Origin: Paraburkholderia sp. C35
GTDB lineage: Bacteria; Pseudomonadota; Gammaproteobacteria; Burkholderiales; Burkholderiaceae
NCBI RefSeq assembly: GCF_003121405.1
Contig: NZ_QBUY01000012.1
Span: forward strand, 1 to 64,000
Direction: 5' to 3'
Length of the DNA stretch: 64,000 nucleotides
Of the stretch, positions 33,931 to 43,820 are shown one piece after another. The notes under the pieces were generated by a model. The model was not told the DNA's origin, did not search any database, and saw only the letters and a list, made by a program, of their open reading frames with translations. The translations under genes were made by a program, and so were the position numbers. Position 1 is the first letter of the stretch; every line of letters starts with the position of its first letter.

Positions 33931-35211
33931 TCAAACCAGCGCCTTGAAGGCGCCGCGCGCGGCTTCGACGGTGGCGTCGATGATCGCGTCGTCGTGTGCG
34001 CTCGACACGAAGCCGGCTTCGTACGCGGACGGCGCGAAGTACACCCCTGCATCCAGCATCTTGTGGAAGAACGCGTTGAAGCGCGGCACGTCGCAGCGCG
34101 AGATTTCCGCGAAGCTGCCCGGCACCGATTCCGAGAAGTACAGCCCGAACATGCCGCCGACGGAATCGGCTGCGAACGGCACGTTCGCTTCGCGCGCCGC
34201 TTCAGTGAGGCCTTGCACGAGGCGCGTGGTTTGACGCGTCAGCGCATCGTAGAAACCGGGTGCCTGGATCAGTTGCAGCGTTTTCAGACCCGCCGCGACG
34301 GCGCTCGGATTGCCCGACAGCGTGCCGGCCTGGTACACGCCGCCCAGCGGCGCGAGATGAGCCATGATGTCGCGGCGTCCGCCGAAGGCCGCCGCCGGCA
34401 TGCCACCGCCGATCACCTTGCCCAGACACGTCAGATCCGGCGTGATGCCATACAGTTGTTGCGCGCCGCCCAGCGCAACGCGGAAGCCGCACATCACTTC
34501 GTCGAAAATCAGCACGGCGCCGTACTCGGAGCACAGGCGGCGCAGCGCGCCGAGGAATTCGGGCGTAGCGCGCACGAGGTTCATGTTGCCCGCGACCGGC
34601 TCGACGATCACCGAGGCGATCTCGTCGCCGAACGCCTTGAAGGCCTCTTCGAGCGCGGCGACGTTGTTGTATTCGAGCACGGTGGTGTGCTTCGCGATAT
34701 CGACGGGCACGCCTGCCGAAGTCGGATTGCCGAACGTCAGCAGACCCGAACCCGCCTTCACCAGCAGGCTGTCCGCGTGACCGTGATAGCAGCCTTCGAA
34801 CTTGACGATACGGCTGCGGTTCGTGAAGCCGCGCGCGAGACGCAGCGCGCTCATGGTCGCTTCCGTACCGCTCGACACCATCCGCACCTGTTCCATCGAA
34901 GGCACCAGCTTGCAGATTTCTTCGGCGATCTCGATCTCGGCTTCCGTCGGCGCGCCGAACGAGAAACCGTTGGCCAGCACGCGCTGCACGGCTTCGAGCA
35001 CTTCAGGATGCACGTGGCCGACGATCATCGGCCCCCACGAACCGATGTAATCGATATAGCGCTTGCCCTCGGCGTCCCAGAAGTACGCGCCTTGCGCGCG
35101 CTCGATGAAACGCGGCGTGCCGCCGACCGAACGGAAAGCGCGCACGGGCGAATTGACGCCGCCAGGAATGGTTTTCTGGGCGCGGTCGAAGAGTTCTTGA
35201 TTGGTGGACAT
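33931..35211 (-). CDS. hemL: Glutamate-1-semialdehyde 2,1-aminomutase
   Basis: A 426-residue PLP enzyme that converts glutamate 1-semialdehyde to 5-aminolevulinate in the C5 heme pathway. [11 protein letters not shown] (residues 16-26), the phosphate site [15 protein letters not shown] (113-127), DEVMCGFR and the catalytic lysine K265 in [15 protein letters not shown] are all present. Start ATG 35211 ([12 protein letters not shown]) is the family start; an in-frame extension to 35691 has no family character. It is the first gene of a leftward run leading into ribD. hemN elsewhere in the window belongs to the same overall pathway. Confidence 0.95.
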   Translation of the reverse strand: MSTNQELFDRAQKTIPGGVNSPVRAFRSVGGTPRFIERAQGAYFWDAEGKRYIDYIGSWGPMIVGHVHPEVLEAVQRVLANGFSFGAPTEAEIEIAEEICKLVPSMEQVRMVSSGTEATMSALRLARGFTNRSRIVKFEGCYHGHADSLLVKAGSGLLTFGNPTSAGVPVDIAKHTTVLEYNNVAALEEAFKAFGDEIASVIVEPVAGNMNLVRATPEFLGALRRLCSEYGAVLIFDEVMCGFRVALGGAQQLYGITPDLTCLGKVIGGGMPAAAFGGRRDIMAHLAPLGGVYQAGTLSGNPSAVAAGLKTLQLIQAPGFYDALTRQTTRLVQGLTEAAREANVPFAADSVGGMFGLYFSESVPGSFAEISRCDVPRFNAFFHKMLDAGVYFAPSAYEAGFVSSAHDDAIIDATVEAARGAFKALV

Positions 35212-35411
35212 GAGCGTTGGACCTGCTTGGGTTGGGCTCGCGCGCAAGATGGCCATCACGTGCGCGAGTGCAGTACAAGGGCGGTGCGGAGGCCGTGCGA
35301 ACGCGCGCCTCGAAGCGCGCAGGGAACGCATGAGCCTGGAAATGACCTCACGAAATTGTACCGGAGTCGTATGGAATCGGCCTTGAGCGGGGCGAGGCGC
35401 TCCCTTTGCGC

Positions 35412-36041
35412 TCAGGTCTCGCCGCCGTTGCCTTCGCCGTCGCCGGGCGTGTCGTTCTGGCGGTTGGGCGAGCTGAAGTACATGGCCACACGCGCCGCGC
35501 GTTTGCCGGCGGCCGCCTTGTTCGCGGCGCTCCAAGCCTCGTTTGCCTGTTCTTTGGTCGATTTTGCGGGCATGTCCGCGTGCGGCGCGATAACAGGACG
35601 CGCCCGCTTGCCGGTGCGCTCGATCCACAGCTTTTCGAGCGCGCCTTCCGCCATCGGCTTGATCGAGATGCCGGACGTCTGGGCGTCCCACGTCTGCACG
35701 GAAAACGGATGCTTGCGCAGTTCGTCGCGAGTCACCACGACTTCATGATGCGCGTCGACCAGATAGTCGTAGACGAAGTCCACGCACAGCCGGTAACCGC
35801 TCTTTTTGGTGGCGTCGGGCATTTCATACGGCGCGCGCGTCACGTAGCCGGAAGCGAACACGCCTTTCGGTTCCAGCGTCACGCGGTGAAGAAACACGCG
35901 ATCTCCCGGCAGAATGCTGCGCGAGAAGCCGCAGCCCCAGACGTCGGTGACGGCTTCGCCCGCGGCGACGCGCTGTGCCACGTCAGGCAGTTCGGGCCAC
36001 GGCCACTTTTTCGGGCTCCAGATCAGCAGAAAGGCAGTCAT
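35412..36041 (-). CDS. EVE/PUA-like domain protein of unknown function
   Basis: A 209-residue protein whose first 135 residues read like an EVE/PUA-type domain: [54 protein letters not shown], then [15 protein letters not shown]. The same pattern occurs as an N-terminal module of HNH or McrBC-like restriction proteins, where such domains read modified bases in DNA or RNA. Here no nuclease follows; the C-terminal 60 residues are basic and then Asn/Gly/Glu-rich and probably disordered. The standalone form could be a reader or part of an RNA-modification pathway. The assignment rests on pattern recognition only. hemL lies 200 bases downstream on the same strand, and the Bcr/CflA exporter is divergent. 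Confidence 0.65.
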   Translation of the reverse strand: MTAFLLIWSPKKWPWPELPDVAQRVAAGEAVTDVWGCGFSRSILPGDRVFLHRVTLEPKGVFASGYVTRAPYEMPDATKKSGYRLCVDFVYDYLVDAHHEVVVTRDELRKHPFSVQTWDAQTSGISIKPMAEGALEKLWIERTGKRARPVIAPHADMPAKSTKEQANEAWSAANKAAAGKRAARVAMYFSSPNRQNDTPGDGEGNGGET

Positions 36042-36234
36042 CCGGCTCGGATATCGGAATGGAAGGCAAGGACGGCCAGCTTACCCGATAAGGCGTGGAA
36101 AGCCCGCTTCACGTGCCCTCGGGGAAGGGAAGGACAGGGCGTCGGTTACAATCGGGGGCCGTATCCGCAGCGCTGCACGGCCCGCTGGGTCCAGCATCGG
36201 CCCATCTTCGCGCGCTGCATCTCACTGGAATCCC

Positions 36235-37461
36235 ATGTCTTACGACGTCAGATCCCGGCCGGATGCCCGGCTGATTCTGCTGCTCGGCGCGCTGGCCGCG
36301 TGCGGGCCGATTTCGATCGATATGTATCTGCCCAGCCTGCCGTCCATTACGCAGGCGTTCAGCGTCAGCGCAGGCGCTGCGCAGGGCACGCTGACCAGCT
36401 TCATGCTCGGCTTTTCGTTTGGCATGTTGCTGTACGGCCCGATGTCCGATGCTTATGGTCGGCGTCCCGTGCTGCTCGGCGGCATCATCATGTACACGCT
36501 GGCGACGATTGCCTGCGCGCTGTCGCTGTCGATCGGTGCATTGGTCACCTTCCGGTTTCTGCAGGCACTTGGCGCTGGCGCGGCGTCGGTGCTGGCGCGC
36601 GCGATCGCCCGCGATGCGCACGGCCCGTCGGACGCCGCGCGCGTGCTGTCGATGCTGGCCATCGTCACATCGATCGGGCCATTGCTCGCGCCGCTGATCG
36701 GCGGGCAGTTGCTGCTGCTGGGCGGCTGGCGCGTCGTGTTCGTCGCGCTGACGATCTTCGGTACGATCTGCGCCGTCACCGCGTTCCTGCGGGTGCCGGA
36801 AACCTGGCCGCGCGAGAAGCGCGCGCACGGCGCGGTGCTGAAATCGTTTGGCGCGTATGGCACCTTGCTCAAGGATCCCGTGACGTGGGGGCACATGTTG
36901 TGCGGCGGCATGGCGTTCGCGTCGATGTTCGCGTACATCACGGCGACGCCGTTCGTGTATATCGAATACTTCCACGTGTCCGCGCAGCACTATGGCTTTC
37001 TGTTCGGACTGAACATCGTCGGCATCATGCTCGGCAACTTCATCAACACGCGGGTTGTCGGCAGAACTGGGCCGCTGCCTGTTATCTCCGTGGCGGCGAT
37101 GATCAGTTTCATCGCGTCGCTGTTCGTCGCGCTGATGTGTCTGACGGGGTGGGGCGGATTGTGGTCGATTGTCGCCGGGCTGTTTTTTGTGGTGGGCGTG
37201 GTCGGGGTGCTGTCGGCCAATTGCACGACGGATCTGATGCATCGCTATCCGAGCAATGCCGGCGCAGCAGCAGCCGTGTTCGGTGCGATGCAGCTTGCGC
37301 TCGGCGCGCTGTCGAGTTTCGCCGTCGGGCTGTGGCACGACGGCTCGCCGCAAGGGATGGGCGTGACCATTGCCGTGGCGGGATCGCTTTGCTTCGTTGG
37401 TCGATTGCTGGTGATCCGCTGGCATGGAAGAAAGGCGCCAGTGGGAGCGACCTCGATCTGA
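36235..37461 (+). CDS. Bcr/CflA family multidrug efflux MFS transporter
   Basis: A 408-residue major facilitator protein with 12 predicted membrane segments. The Bcr/CflA signatures are IDMYLPSLPSI (about residues 23-33) and the loop motif YGPMSDAYGRRPVLLGG (about 67-83), with RFLQALGAGAASVLARAIARD in the fourth helix region. Members export bicyclomycin, chloramphenicol or sulfonamides and sometimes cysteine, driven by protons. The start ATG 36235 (MSYDVRSRPDARLILLLGALAACGP) gives the normal length; a longer frame to 35914 overlaps the divergent EVE-like gene. It ends at a bidirectional terminator facing the glk-hexR gene. Confidence 0.9.
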   Translation: MSYDVRSRPDARLILLLGALAACGPISIDMYLPSLPSITQAFSVSAGAAQGTLTSFMLGFSFGMLLYGPMSDAYGRRPVLLGGIIMYTLATIACALSLSIGALVTFRFLQALGAGAASVLARAIARDAHGPSDAARVLSMLAIVTSIGPLLAPLIGGQLLLLGGWRVVFVALTIFGTICAVTAFLRVPETWPREKRAHGAVLKSFGAYGTLLKDPVTWGHMLCGGMAFASMFAYITATPFVYIEYFHVSAQHYGFLFGLNIVGIMLGNFINTRVVGRTGPLPVISVAAMISFIASLFVALMCLTGWGGLWSIVAGLFFVVGVVGVLSANCTTDLMHRYPSNAGAAAAVFGAMQLALGALSSFAVGLWHDGSPQGMGVTIAVAGSLCFVGRLLVIRWHGRKAPVGATSI

Positions 37462-37535
37462 GGGTGGCAGCGTGGGTTGCCTGACGATCCAAAACGCTGA
37501 TCTCATAACGAGAAAGCGTCAGCGCATCCGCAAAT

Positions 37536-37567
37536 AAAAACCGGGCCTTCGCAGCCCGGTTTTTTTT
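37536..37567. terminator. Bidirectional intrinsic terminator
   Basis: AAAAACCGGGC and GCCCGGTTTTTT flank a seven-base loop. It lies between the convergent MFS exporter and glk-hexR genes and has A/T runs on both sides. Confidence 0.9.
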
Positions 37568-37586
37568 CAGCAAGACAGTGACGTCA

Positions 37587-39506
37587 TCAATCCCGCGGTG
37601 AAGCCGCCGCACCGTGACTCAGCCAGTCGAGCACAGCCGACGTATCGTCATCGGCGCCCTTGCGCGCCTTCGTCACTGCCGCGCTGACCTCGGAAGAAGC
37701 CGGCGCAGCACGTCGAATCGCCACGCCGACAGCCAGAATGTCGATCATCAGCAGATGCAGAACCCGCGAGATCATCGACAGCTGCGACTCGCGAATCTCG
37801 ATGTGATCGGTCTCCAGCGCGACGGTCGCGCGCTTGGCGAGCGGCGTGTTGCTCGACGTGATCGCGATCACCTTCGCGCCTGCCTGCATCGCCACTTCCA
37901 GCACGCGCAGCAGTTCAGGCGCACGACCCGACTTCGACACCGCGACAATCACATCGCCCTTGCCGAGCAATGCAGCCGACGCCGCCTGCATATACAGATC
38001 GCCATAAGCAATAGTCGGAATACCGAAGCGGAAGAACTTGTAGTGCGCGTCCTGCGCGACGATGTTCGAATTGCCGAGACCATAGAACTCGATGCGTCGC
38101 GCGCTGTTCAACAGATCGATTGCCGCCTCGACGTGCTCGAAGTTCAGATGCTCGCGCAACTGCAAAATCGCGGAAACGGTGTTGTCCAGCACCTTTGCAC
38201 CGAAGTCCGTCGCCGTATCGCCGAGATGCACCTGGCTGTGCGAGACGGGAATCGTGCCCGTCAGACCTGTCGCCAGCTTCAGCTTGAAATCGGACAAGCC
38301 CTGGCAGCCCAAAGAGCGGCAGAAGCGGATCACCGTCGGCTGGCTCACATCGGCCTTGCGCGCAATATCGACGATAGGATCGTTGATGATCGAGCGTGGA
38401 TGATTCAATGCGAGATCCGCGACGCGGCGCTCAGCGGGCGTCAGCGCATCGCGCATCTGGCGAATCCGCTCGAACACCGCCGACGAACTGCCGCCCGCGC
38501 GATTCGACAATTGCTCCGCGAGAATCGCCGACACGCCCAGGAAGGCCGGATACTCCGCCGTAATCACGTAGGTCGGCACGTTCTTCAGATACGCCTCGAA
38601 GCGGCCTTTCGCCTCGAAACGCTGACGGAACGACGAACGCGCGAACACGTCGCCCAGACGCGGCACCACGCCGCCACCGATATAGATGCCGCCCAGCGCA
38701 CCCAGCGTCACCGCGATATTGCCGGCGAACGTGCCGAGAATGCCGCAGAACACGTCGATGGTTTCAGCCGCGAGCGCATCGCCGTCGAGTCCCTTCTTGA
38801 CGATCTCCGAGACTTCGAGCGTGGCCGGCACGCGCTTCTTGTCGCGTTGCGCGAGCGCACGGTAAATGATCTCGATGCCAGGACCCGCCGCCACACGTTC
38901 GAACGACACATGCGACCACTTCTTGCGCGCGTATTGCAGCACGAGGTCTTCACGTTCATCCATCGGCGCAAACGTCGCGTGGCCGCCTTCGCTGCCGAGC
39001 GCGATCCAGCGGTCGTCGGCGGGAATCCGGCCCGAGACGCCCATGCCCGTGCCCGGACCGAGCAGACCGATCACGCTGTTCTGCCGGCGCGCGCCGCCGC
39101 CTACCTGCACACGTTGCGTATCGGTCAAGCCCGGCAAGGCCATTGCCAAAGCCGTGAAGTCGTTGACGACCAGCAGCGTATCGAAACCCAGCGCACGGCG
39201 CGTCGCTTCGATCGAGAAGGTCCAGTCGTGATTGGTCATGCTGACCTGATCGCCGTCGACCGGGTTCGCAATCGCGATCGCCGCATGGTTCACGCGGCCG
39301 ATCTTCGTGTCCTTCAGATACTTCTTGATGACTTCCGCAACGCCCGGATACTCCGCGCAGGGATAAACGAGCACCTGCGTGATTTCGCCTGGACCCGTCT
39401 CGAGCGCGAAGCGCGCATTGGTGCCGCCGATATCGGCAAGCAGCCTCGGTCCGTCGGCGTGCTGTCCCGCGCCGGGCACAGTCTTAGTTTGCACACCAGT
39501 AGACAT
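37587..39506 (-). CDS. glk: Bifunctional glucokinase / HexR-type (RpiR) transcriptional regulator
   Basis: A 639-residue fusion. Residues about 20-335 are a glucokinase: [14 protein letters not shown] (22-35) binds phosphate, ND116FTAL holds the catalytic Asp, and [12 protein letters not shown] (147-158) plus the glucose-site [11 protein letters not shown] (171-181) follow. Residues about 345-420 are an RpiR/HexR helix-turn-helix ([14 protein letters not shown], then [17 protein letters not shown]). The remainder is a SIS sugar-phosphate domain ([15 protein letters not shown] and [15 protein letters not shown]). It phosphorylates glucose and, by analogy with HexR, should release DNA on binding 2-keto-3-deoxy-6-phosphogluconate. 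It is last in zwf-pgl-glk and overlaps pgl by 23 bases. The fusion form is known from Burkholderiales. Confidence 0.93.
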   Translation of the reverse strand: MSTGVQTKTVPGAGQHADGPRLLADIGGTNARFALETGPGEITQVLVYPCAEYPGVAEVIKKYLKDTKIGRVNHAAIAIANPVDGDQVSMTNHDWTFSIEATRRALGFDTLLVVNDFTALAMALPGLTDTQRVQVGGGARRQNSVIGLLGPGTGMGVSGRIPADDRWIALGSEGGHATFAPMDEREDLVLQYARKKWSHVSFERVAAGPGIEIIYRALAQRDKKRVPATLEVSEIVKKGLDGDALAAETIDVFCGILGTFAGNIAVTLGALGGIYIGGGVVPRLGDVFARSSFRQRFEAKGRFEAYLKNVPTYVITAEYPAFLGVSAILAEQLSNRAGGSSSAVFERIRQMRDALTPAERRVADLALNHPRSIINDPIVDIARKADVSQPTVIRFCRSLGCQGLSDFKLKLATGLTGTIPVSHSQVHLGDTATDFGAKVLDNTVSAILQLREHLNFEHVEAAIDLLNSARRIEFYGLGNSNIVAQDAHYKFFRFGIPTIAYGDLYMQAASAALLGKGDVIVAVSKSGRAPELLRVLEVAMQAGAKVIAITSSNTPLAKRATVALETDHIEIRESQLSMISRVLHLLMIDILAVGVAIRRAAPASSEVSAAVTKARKGADDDTSAVLDWLSHGAAASPRD

Positions 39507-40191
39507 CGAGTCTCACTCCCTTATCGTTCGCCAGCGTCGAGATGGCATTTTTTTGTGGGGCGGCTGCGGCGGCATTGAGCACGTCGAGCTTTTTCTGACC
39601 GGCGATCAGCAGGAACAACCGGTCGATTTTCTTCAAGGCGGACATCGACCAGCTCACGCGCGCATGCGGCGCGGCGCCGGGATGCACGGCGACGAACGGC
39701 TCGGCTGTCGAGATCGCGTGTTCCCATTCGGGCGCGTCCGCAAAAATCGATGCCGTGTGGCCGTCTTCGCCCATACCAAGCACGGCGATATCGGGCAGAT
39801 GCCGGTCGCCGCTCGCGACTTCGCCGTTCAATGCAGCGACATACGCGTCGAGCGATTGCGCCGTGTCCACCAGCGGGAGGAAGGCGGCGTCGCGCGCGGC
39901 GTGCTGCAACAGCGTCTCGCGTGCGAGGCGGGCGTTGCTGGCGCTATCCGTTTCAGGCACCCAGCGGTCGTCGACGAGCGTCACGGCGATGCGCTTCCAG
40001 TCGAACGGCTGTGTGGACAGGGTTTGCAGAAACGGACGCGGACTCGTGCCGCCGGACACGGCAAGCGTCGTCGCGCGGGCGCGGGTCGCGCTCGCACGAG
40101 CGGCGAGCGACGCATGTAACGCGTCGCCAACCGCCTTCGCCAGCGCGTCGGATTGGGCGCGCGGGTCGTCGAAAGCGTGAAGCTCGATCAC
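39484..40191 (-). CDS. pgl: 6-phosphogluconolactonase
   Basis: A 235-residue protein that hydrolyses 6-phosphogluconolactone to 6-phosphogluconate, linking zwf to the Entner-Doudoroff and pentose phosphate routes. Family motifs are [17 protein letters not shown] (residues 40-56), [10 protein letters not shown] and [15 protein letters not shown]. The start chosen is GTG at 40191, directly after GGAGGAGAA, because it gives the standard MIELHAF-type opening; the longer frame to 40323 reads as unrelated sequence. It overlaps the start of glk by 23 bases. Between it and zwf lies a 244-base gap without a gene. Confidence 0.92.
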   Translation of the reverse strand: MIELHAFDDPRAQSDALAKAVGDALHASLAARASATRARATTLAVSGGTSPRPFLQTLSTQPFDWKRIAVTLVDDRWVPETDSASNARLARETLLQHAARDAAFLPLVDTAQSLDAYVAALNGEVASGDRHLPDIAVLGMGEDGHTASIFADAPEWEHAISTAEPFVAVHPGAAPHARVSWSMSALKKIDRLFLLIAGQKKLDVLNAAAAAPQKNAISTLANDKGVRLDVYWCAN

Positions 40192-40435
40192 TTCTCCTCC
40201 ATGCTGCTTTCTTTGTTTGATCTGAAGTGCGACGGGCGATGACGTCGAGCCATTCCAGCCGACGTCGATAGATCCCGCTGCTGCCGCGAACGGACCCGTG
40301 CGATCCAGGTCCGTTCCGGCCATTCATGCTGTGTTCAACCGCTGTGTTGAGCGCTTACTGCACACGGCGCGCTGCGAGCGAAACGATCATGATCGCAGGA
40401 CAAAACAAAACGCGCCGCTCAAACAACCATTCACA

Positions 40436-41893
40436 TCAATTCTCTTCTTCGAGCCAGCAGGTGCCGTGCTGCGCGAGCATCGCGCTCGCGGCAGCGGGGC
40501 CCCACGTGCCGGCCGCATAAGGCTTCGGTTTGCCCGACGCGGCCCATTCGTTGAGGATCGGCTCGACCCACTTCCAGGCCGCTTCCTGTTCGTCGCGGCG
40601 CACGAAGAGGGCGAGGCGTCCGTTGATCACGTCGAGCAGCAGACGTTGATACGCCTCCATCTGGCCTTCCTTGAAGAACTGATCGAAGGCGAGGTCGAGG
40701 TGGACGCTCGACAGGTTCATCCCTTCGCCCGGCTTTTTCGCGAGGCAATAGAGGCGAATCATTTCGTTCGGCTGCAGGCGGATCACCAGACGGTTCGCAC
40801 CCGCGCGCAACGCCGACGCACCCAGCGCCGAATGCGGCACCGCACGGAAGTTAACGACGATCTCCGCGACGCGATCAGCCAGCCGCTTGCCCGTGCGCAG
40901 GAAGAACGGCACGCCTGCCCAGCGCCAGTTTTCGATCTCGACCTTCAGCGCGACGAAGGTTTCTGTCGCGCTGTCGGGCTTCACGCCGTGTTCGGTGGCA
41001 TACGCGGGCACCGAGGTGCCGCGAATCACGCCCGCGTGATACTGGCCACGCACGGCGACCTTGCTGATGTCGCGCGGATCGATCGGTTTCAATGCGCGCA
41101 GCACGCGCAGCTTTTCATCGCGGACGGAATCGGAATCCATCGAATGCGGCGGTTCCATCGCGACGATCGAAAGCAGTTGCAGCAAATGGTTTTGCACCAT
41201 GTCGCGCAGTGCGCCCGTGTTGTCGTAGAAGTCGCCGCGTGCTTCGACGCCGAGTTCTTCCGCAATCGTGATCTGGATGCTCTCGACCCACTCGCGGCGC
41301 CACAGCGGCTCGAACAGCGCATTGCCGAAGCGCAGCGCCAGCAGGTTCTGCACGGGCTCTTTGCCGAGATAGTGGTCGATACGGTAGATCTGCTCTTCGG
41401 CGAAGATCTCGCCGACGGCATCGTTGATTGCATTCGACGAACGCAGGTCGTAGCCAAGCGGCTTTTCCAGCACGATGCGCGCGTTCTCGTTCAGGCCGAC
41501 GGAGGCCAGCGCGCGGCAGATCGGCACGAACAGCGACGGACCGGTCGCCAGATAGAACACCCGCGTACCCGCATGATCTTGCAGTGCATCACGCAGCGTG
41601 ACGAAGTCTTCCGCTTTGCCGAGATCGAGCTTCACGTACTCGATGCGATCGATAAAGCTCGCCCACGCGCTTTCGTCGAGACCGTTCTTCGCGACGTGCG
41701 CCTTCACATGTTCATTGACCCATTGCAGATAGCTCGCGCGGTCGTCTTCATGACGTGCGACCGCGACGATCTTGCCGCTCGCCGCCAGCATCCCTGCACG
41801 GTGCGCTTCATACAGAGCCGGAAGGATCTTGCGCATCGACAGATCGCCGGTTCCGCCGAAGAGAACGAAGGTGAAGCTAGAGTCGGTTTGCAT
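40436..41893 (-). CDS. zwf: Glucose-6-phosphate 1-dehydrogenase
   Basis: A 485-residue enzyme that oxidises glucose 6-phosphate to 6-phosphogluconolactone with NADP or NAD. FVLFGGTGDLSMRKILPALY (residues 9-28) is the nucleotide-binding region and RIDHYLGKEPVQNLLALRFGN is the substrate-binding active-site signature containing the catalytic histidine. Start ATG 41893 follows GGAGACGC; the frame to 41959 extends into the promoter. It is the first gene of zwf-pgl-glk. Its promoter overlaps the HexR-type palindrome at 41963-41981, so repression by the HexR domain of the downstream gene product is expected. Confidence 0.95.
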   Translation of the reverse strand: MQTDSSFTFVLFGGTGDLSMRKILPALYEAHRAGMLAASGKIVAVARHEDDRASYLQWVNEHVKAHVAKNGLDESAWASFIDRIEYVKLDLGKAEDFVTLRDALQDHAGTRVFYLATGPSLFVPICRALASVGLNENARIVLEKPLGYDLRSSNAINDAVGEIFAEEQIYRIDHYLGKEPVQNLLALRFGNALFEPLWRREWVESIQITIAEELGVEARGDFYDNTGALRDMVQNHLLQLLSIVAMEPPHSMDSDSVRDEKLRVLRALKPIDPRDISKVAVRGQYHAGVIRGTSVPAYATEHGVKPDSATETFVALKVEIENWRWAGVPFFLRTGKRLADRVAEIVVNFRAVPHSALGASALRAGANRLVIRLQPNEMIRLYCLAKKPGEGMNLSSVHLDLAFDQFFKEGQMEAYQRLLLDVINGRLALFVRRDEQEAAWKWVEPILNEWAASGKPKPYAAGTWGPAAASAMLAQHGTCWLEEEN

Positions 41894-42420
41894 GCGTCTC
41901 CGGGGGGTATCTGATGGGCCTGTAAGGCGCCCGTAGTCCGATAAAATTTTTTTTGACACTGAATTGTAGTTTAACTACAATCCAAATCAAGAGGTAACGT
42001 GAATTCGTTGAAAAAAGCGGGCGGGGCTTGAGAACAAGCGCCTTTTCGCGGGTGCACGTAGCTTCCCTGCATGTTAACGGACAACGCGTTCCAGCATGCG
42101 CCAGCGTGCCTTTGCACGCGGTGCTGCACCACGGAATCAGGCGTTTTCGGCGAATGACGTGCGCGGACACCTCGAGTCTGCAACGCGCCGCAGTCAGAAG
42201 GCGGAGCAGGCAAAAATCAAAAGAGGAGACAGTTCTTGCATCGCAAACCACTCATCTCTTGAGCGTCTCGCGGCCGAACCTCGGCGCGCTGGCACACCCA
42301 CATCATGTGTGCCTGTCGGGCGCTCGACCGTCCTTCGCATTGCCTGTTTGACCAACCATCACACCCTGGTGACATCAGGGGCCACTCGTTTTTAGTTCAG
42401 GTGTCTGGAGGAGATAAGCA
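41894..42420. other. Divergent control region of zwf and the sugar ABC importer
   Basis: This 527-base gap holds the overlapping promoters and the HexR-type operator near its left end. To the right of the operator about 430 bases would form an unusually long leader for the importer mRNA. In it I see no known riboswitch. A 107-codon rightward frame (42028-42351) lacks a Shine-Dalgarno and shows no family character, so I do not call it. The coding start of the binding protein has a clear GGAGGAG at its right end. Confidence 0.5.
41953..41990. promoter_or_regulatory. HexR-type operator overlapping two divergent sigma70 promoters
   Basis: The core TGTAGTTTAACTACA lies inside a 19-base perfect palindrome at 41963-41981, close to the published HexR consensus of TGTARTWWWAYTACA type. 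Rightward promoter: TTGACA at 41953-41958, 17-base spacer, TACAAT at 41976-41981. Leftward promoter: TTGATT (complement of 41985-41990), 16-base spacer, TACAAT (complement of 41963-41968). Each palindrome end supplies a -10 box, so a bound repressor would block zwf and the importer together. Confidence 0.82.
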
Positions 42421-43668
42421 ATGAAATTCCGTGCGATCATGGGCGCCCTGTGCGCCGCAGGTCTGATGTGTGGCGTCGCCACGGCACAGGCGGCCGAATC
42501 GGTTGAAGTGCTGCACTGGTGGACGTCGGGCGGCGAATCGAAGGCCGTCGGCGTGCTGAAGGACGATATGCAGAAGCAGGGCTACGTCTGGAAGGACTTC
42601 GCGGTGGCAGGCGGTGCGGGTGCAGCGGCCATGACGGCACTGAAGACCCAGGTGATCTCGGGCAACGCGCCGAGCGCGGCCCAGATCAAGGGTCCGCTGA
42701 TCCAGGACTGGGCGTCGCAAGGCGTGCTGGTGAACATCGACTCCGTCGCTGGCGACTGGAAGAAGAACCTGCCGCCGGAAATCGACAAGATCATGCATGC
42801 AGACGGCCACTACGTCGCGGCGCCGTTCTCGGTGCACCGCGTCAACTGGCTGTACATCAACAAGGCAGCGCTCGACAAGGCAGGCGGCAAGGTCCCGACC
42901 ACGTGGGCTGAGTTCTTCGCTGTCGCCGACAAGATGAAGGCAGCCGGCATCCAGCCGATCGCCATGGGCGGCCAGCCGTGGCAAGACCTGACGCTGTGGG
43001 AAGACGTCGTGCTGTCGCAAGGCGCGGATTTCTACAAGAAGGCGCTGGTCGACCTCGACCAGAAGACGCTGACGTCGGACAAGATGGTTGGCGTGTTCGA
43101 CACGGTCCGCAAGATCCAGGGTTACTTCGACAGCGGCCGCACGGGCCGTGACTGGAACCTGGCAACGGCCATGGTCATCAACGGCAAGGCCGGCATGCAG
43201 TTCATGGGTGACTGGGCGAAGGGCGAGTTCGCGAACGCGAACAAGAAGTCCGGTACGGACTACATCTGTGCTGCAGTGCCGGGTACGGAAAAGTCGTACA
43301 CGTTCAACGTCGACTCGTTCGTGTTCTTCCAGCAGAAGGACCAGAAGGCGGCAACGCCGGGTCAGCTCGCGCTCGCGAAGACCATCATGAGCCCGGAATT
43401 CCAGGAACAGTTCAGCCTGTACAAGGGTTCGATTCCGGTTCGTCTGGGCGTGTCGATGGATAAATTCGACGACTGCGCGAAGAAGTCCTACGCTGATGAA
43501 CAGGTCGCCATCAAGTCGGGCGGTTATGTTCCGTCGCTGGCTCACGGCATGGCTCAACCGGACGCAGCAGCAGGCGCCATCTCGGACGTCGTGACGAAGT
43601 TCATGAACTCGAACGAAGACTCCAAGACGGCTGTTGCCGCTCTCGCGAAGGCTGCGAAGACCAAGTAA
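42421..43668 (+). CDS. Sugar ABC transporter substrate-binding protein (glucose/mannose type)
   Basis: A 415-residue periplasmic binding protein of solute-binding family 1. The signal peptide covers about residues 1-23 (cut after AQA), and the mature protein starts AESVEVLHWWTSGGESKAVGVL, an opening typical of glucose/mannose binders such as GtsA of Pseudomonas. Aromatic residues in VNWLYINKAAL and WQDLTLWEDVVL are likely sugar stackers. A GGAGGAG Shine-Dalgarno precedes the ATG. The location opposite zwf-pgl-glk and behind a HexR operator supports glucose as the ligand. A 13-base-pair hairpin follows the stop codon before the first permease gene, which usually favours higher yield of the binding protein. 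Confidence 0.9.
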   Translation: MKFRAIMGALCAAGLMCGVATAQAAESVEVLHWWTSGGESKAVGVLKDDMQKQGYVWKDFAVAGGAGAAAMTALKTQVISGNAPSAAQIKGPLIQDWASQGVLVNIDSVAGDWKKNLPPEIDKIMHADGHYVAAPFSVHRVNWLYINKAALDKAGGKVPTTWAEFFAVADKMKAAGIQPIAMGGQPWQDLTLWEDVVLSQGADFYKKALVDLDQKTLTSDKMVGVFDTVRKIQGYFDSGRTGRDWNLATAMVINGKAGMQFMGDWAKGEFANANKKSGTDYICAAVPGTEKSYTFNVDSFVFFQQKDQKAATPGQLALAKTIMSPEFQEQFSLYKGSIPVRLGVSMDKFDDCAKKSYADEQVAIKSGGYVPSLAHGMAQPDAAAGAISDVVTKFMNSNEDSKTAVAALAKAAKTK

Positions 43669-43698
43669 GGCAGTCGTAGCAAAGTTGTAGCAGAACGC

Positions 43699-43735
43699 CC
43701 GGCGCGCATGGCCTTTAATACACCATGCGCGCCGG
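43699..43735 (+). other. Strong intercistronic hairpin after the binding-protein gene
   Basis: CCGGCGCGCATGG (43699-43711) pairs perfectly with CCATGCGCGCCGG (43723-43735) over an 11-base loop. No T-run follows, so it is more likely an mRNA 3'-end stabiliser or partial terminator than a full terminator. It sits in the 152-base gap between the binding-protein and permease genes. Confidence 0.7.
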
Positions 43736-43820
43736 ACGACGATGGTGCGATGCATCACCGCGCCTCTGCCGTTCGGGTACCTCCCTCGATGCCTGACGGT
43801 ACAGTTCCAGGAGTCTCGTT

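Noticed and set aside
32215..35748. A 1177-codon rightward open frame opposite ribE, ribD and hemL
   Set aside because: All three leftward genes have complete motifs and normal length. The long frame results from high GC at codon third positions and has no Shine-Dalgarno or domain.
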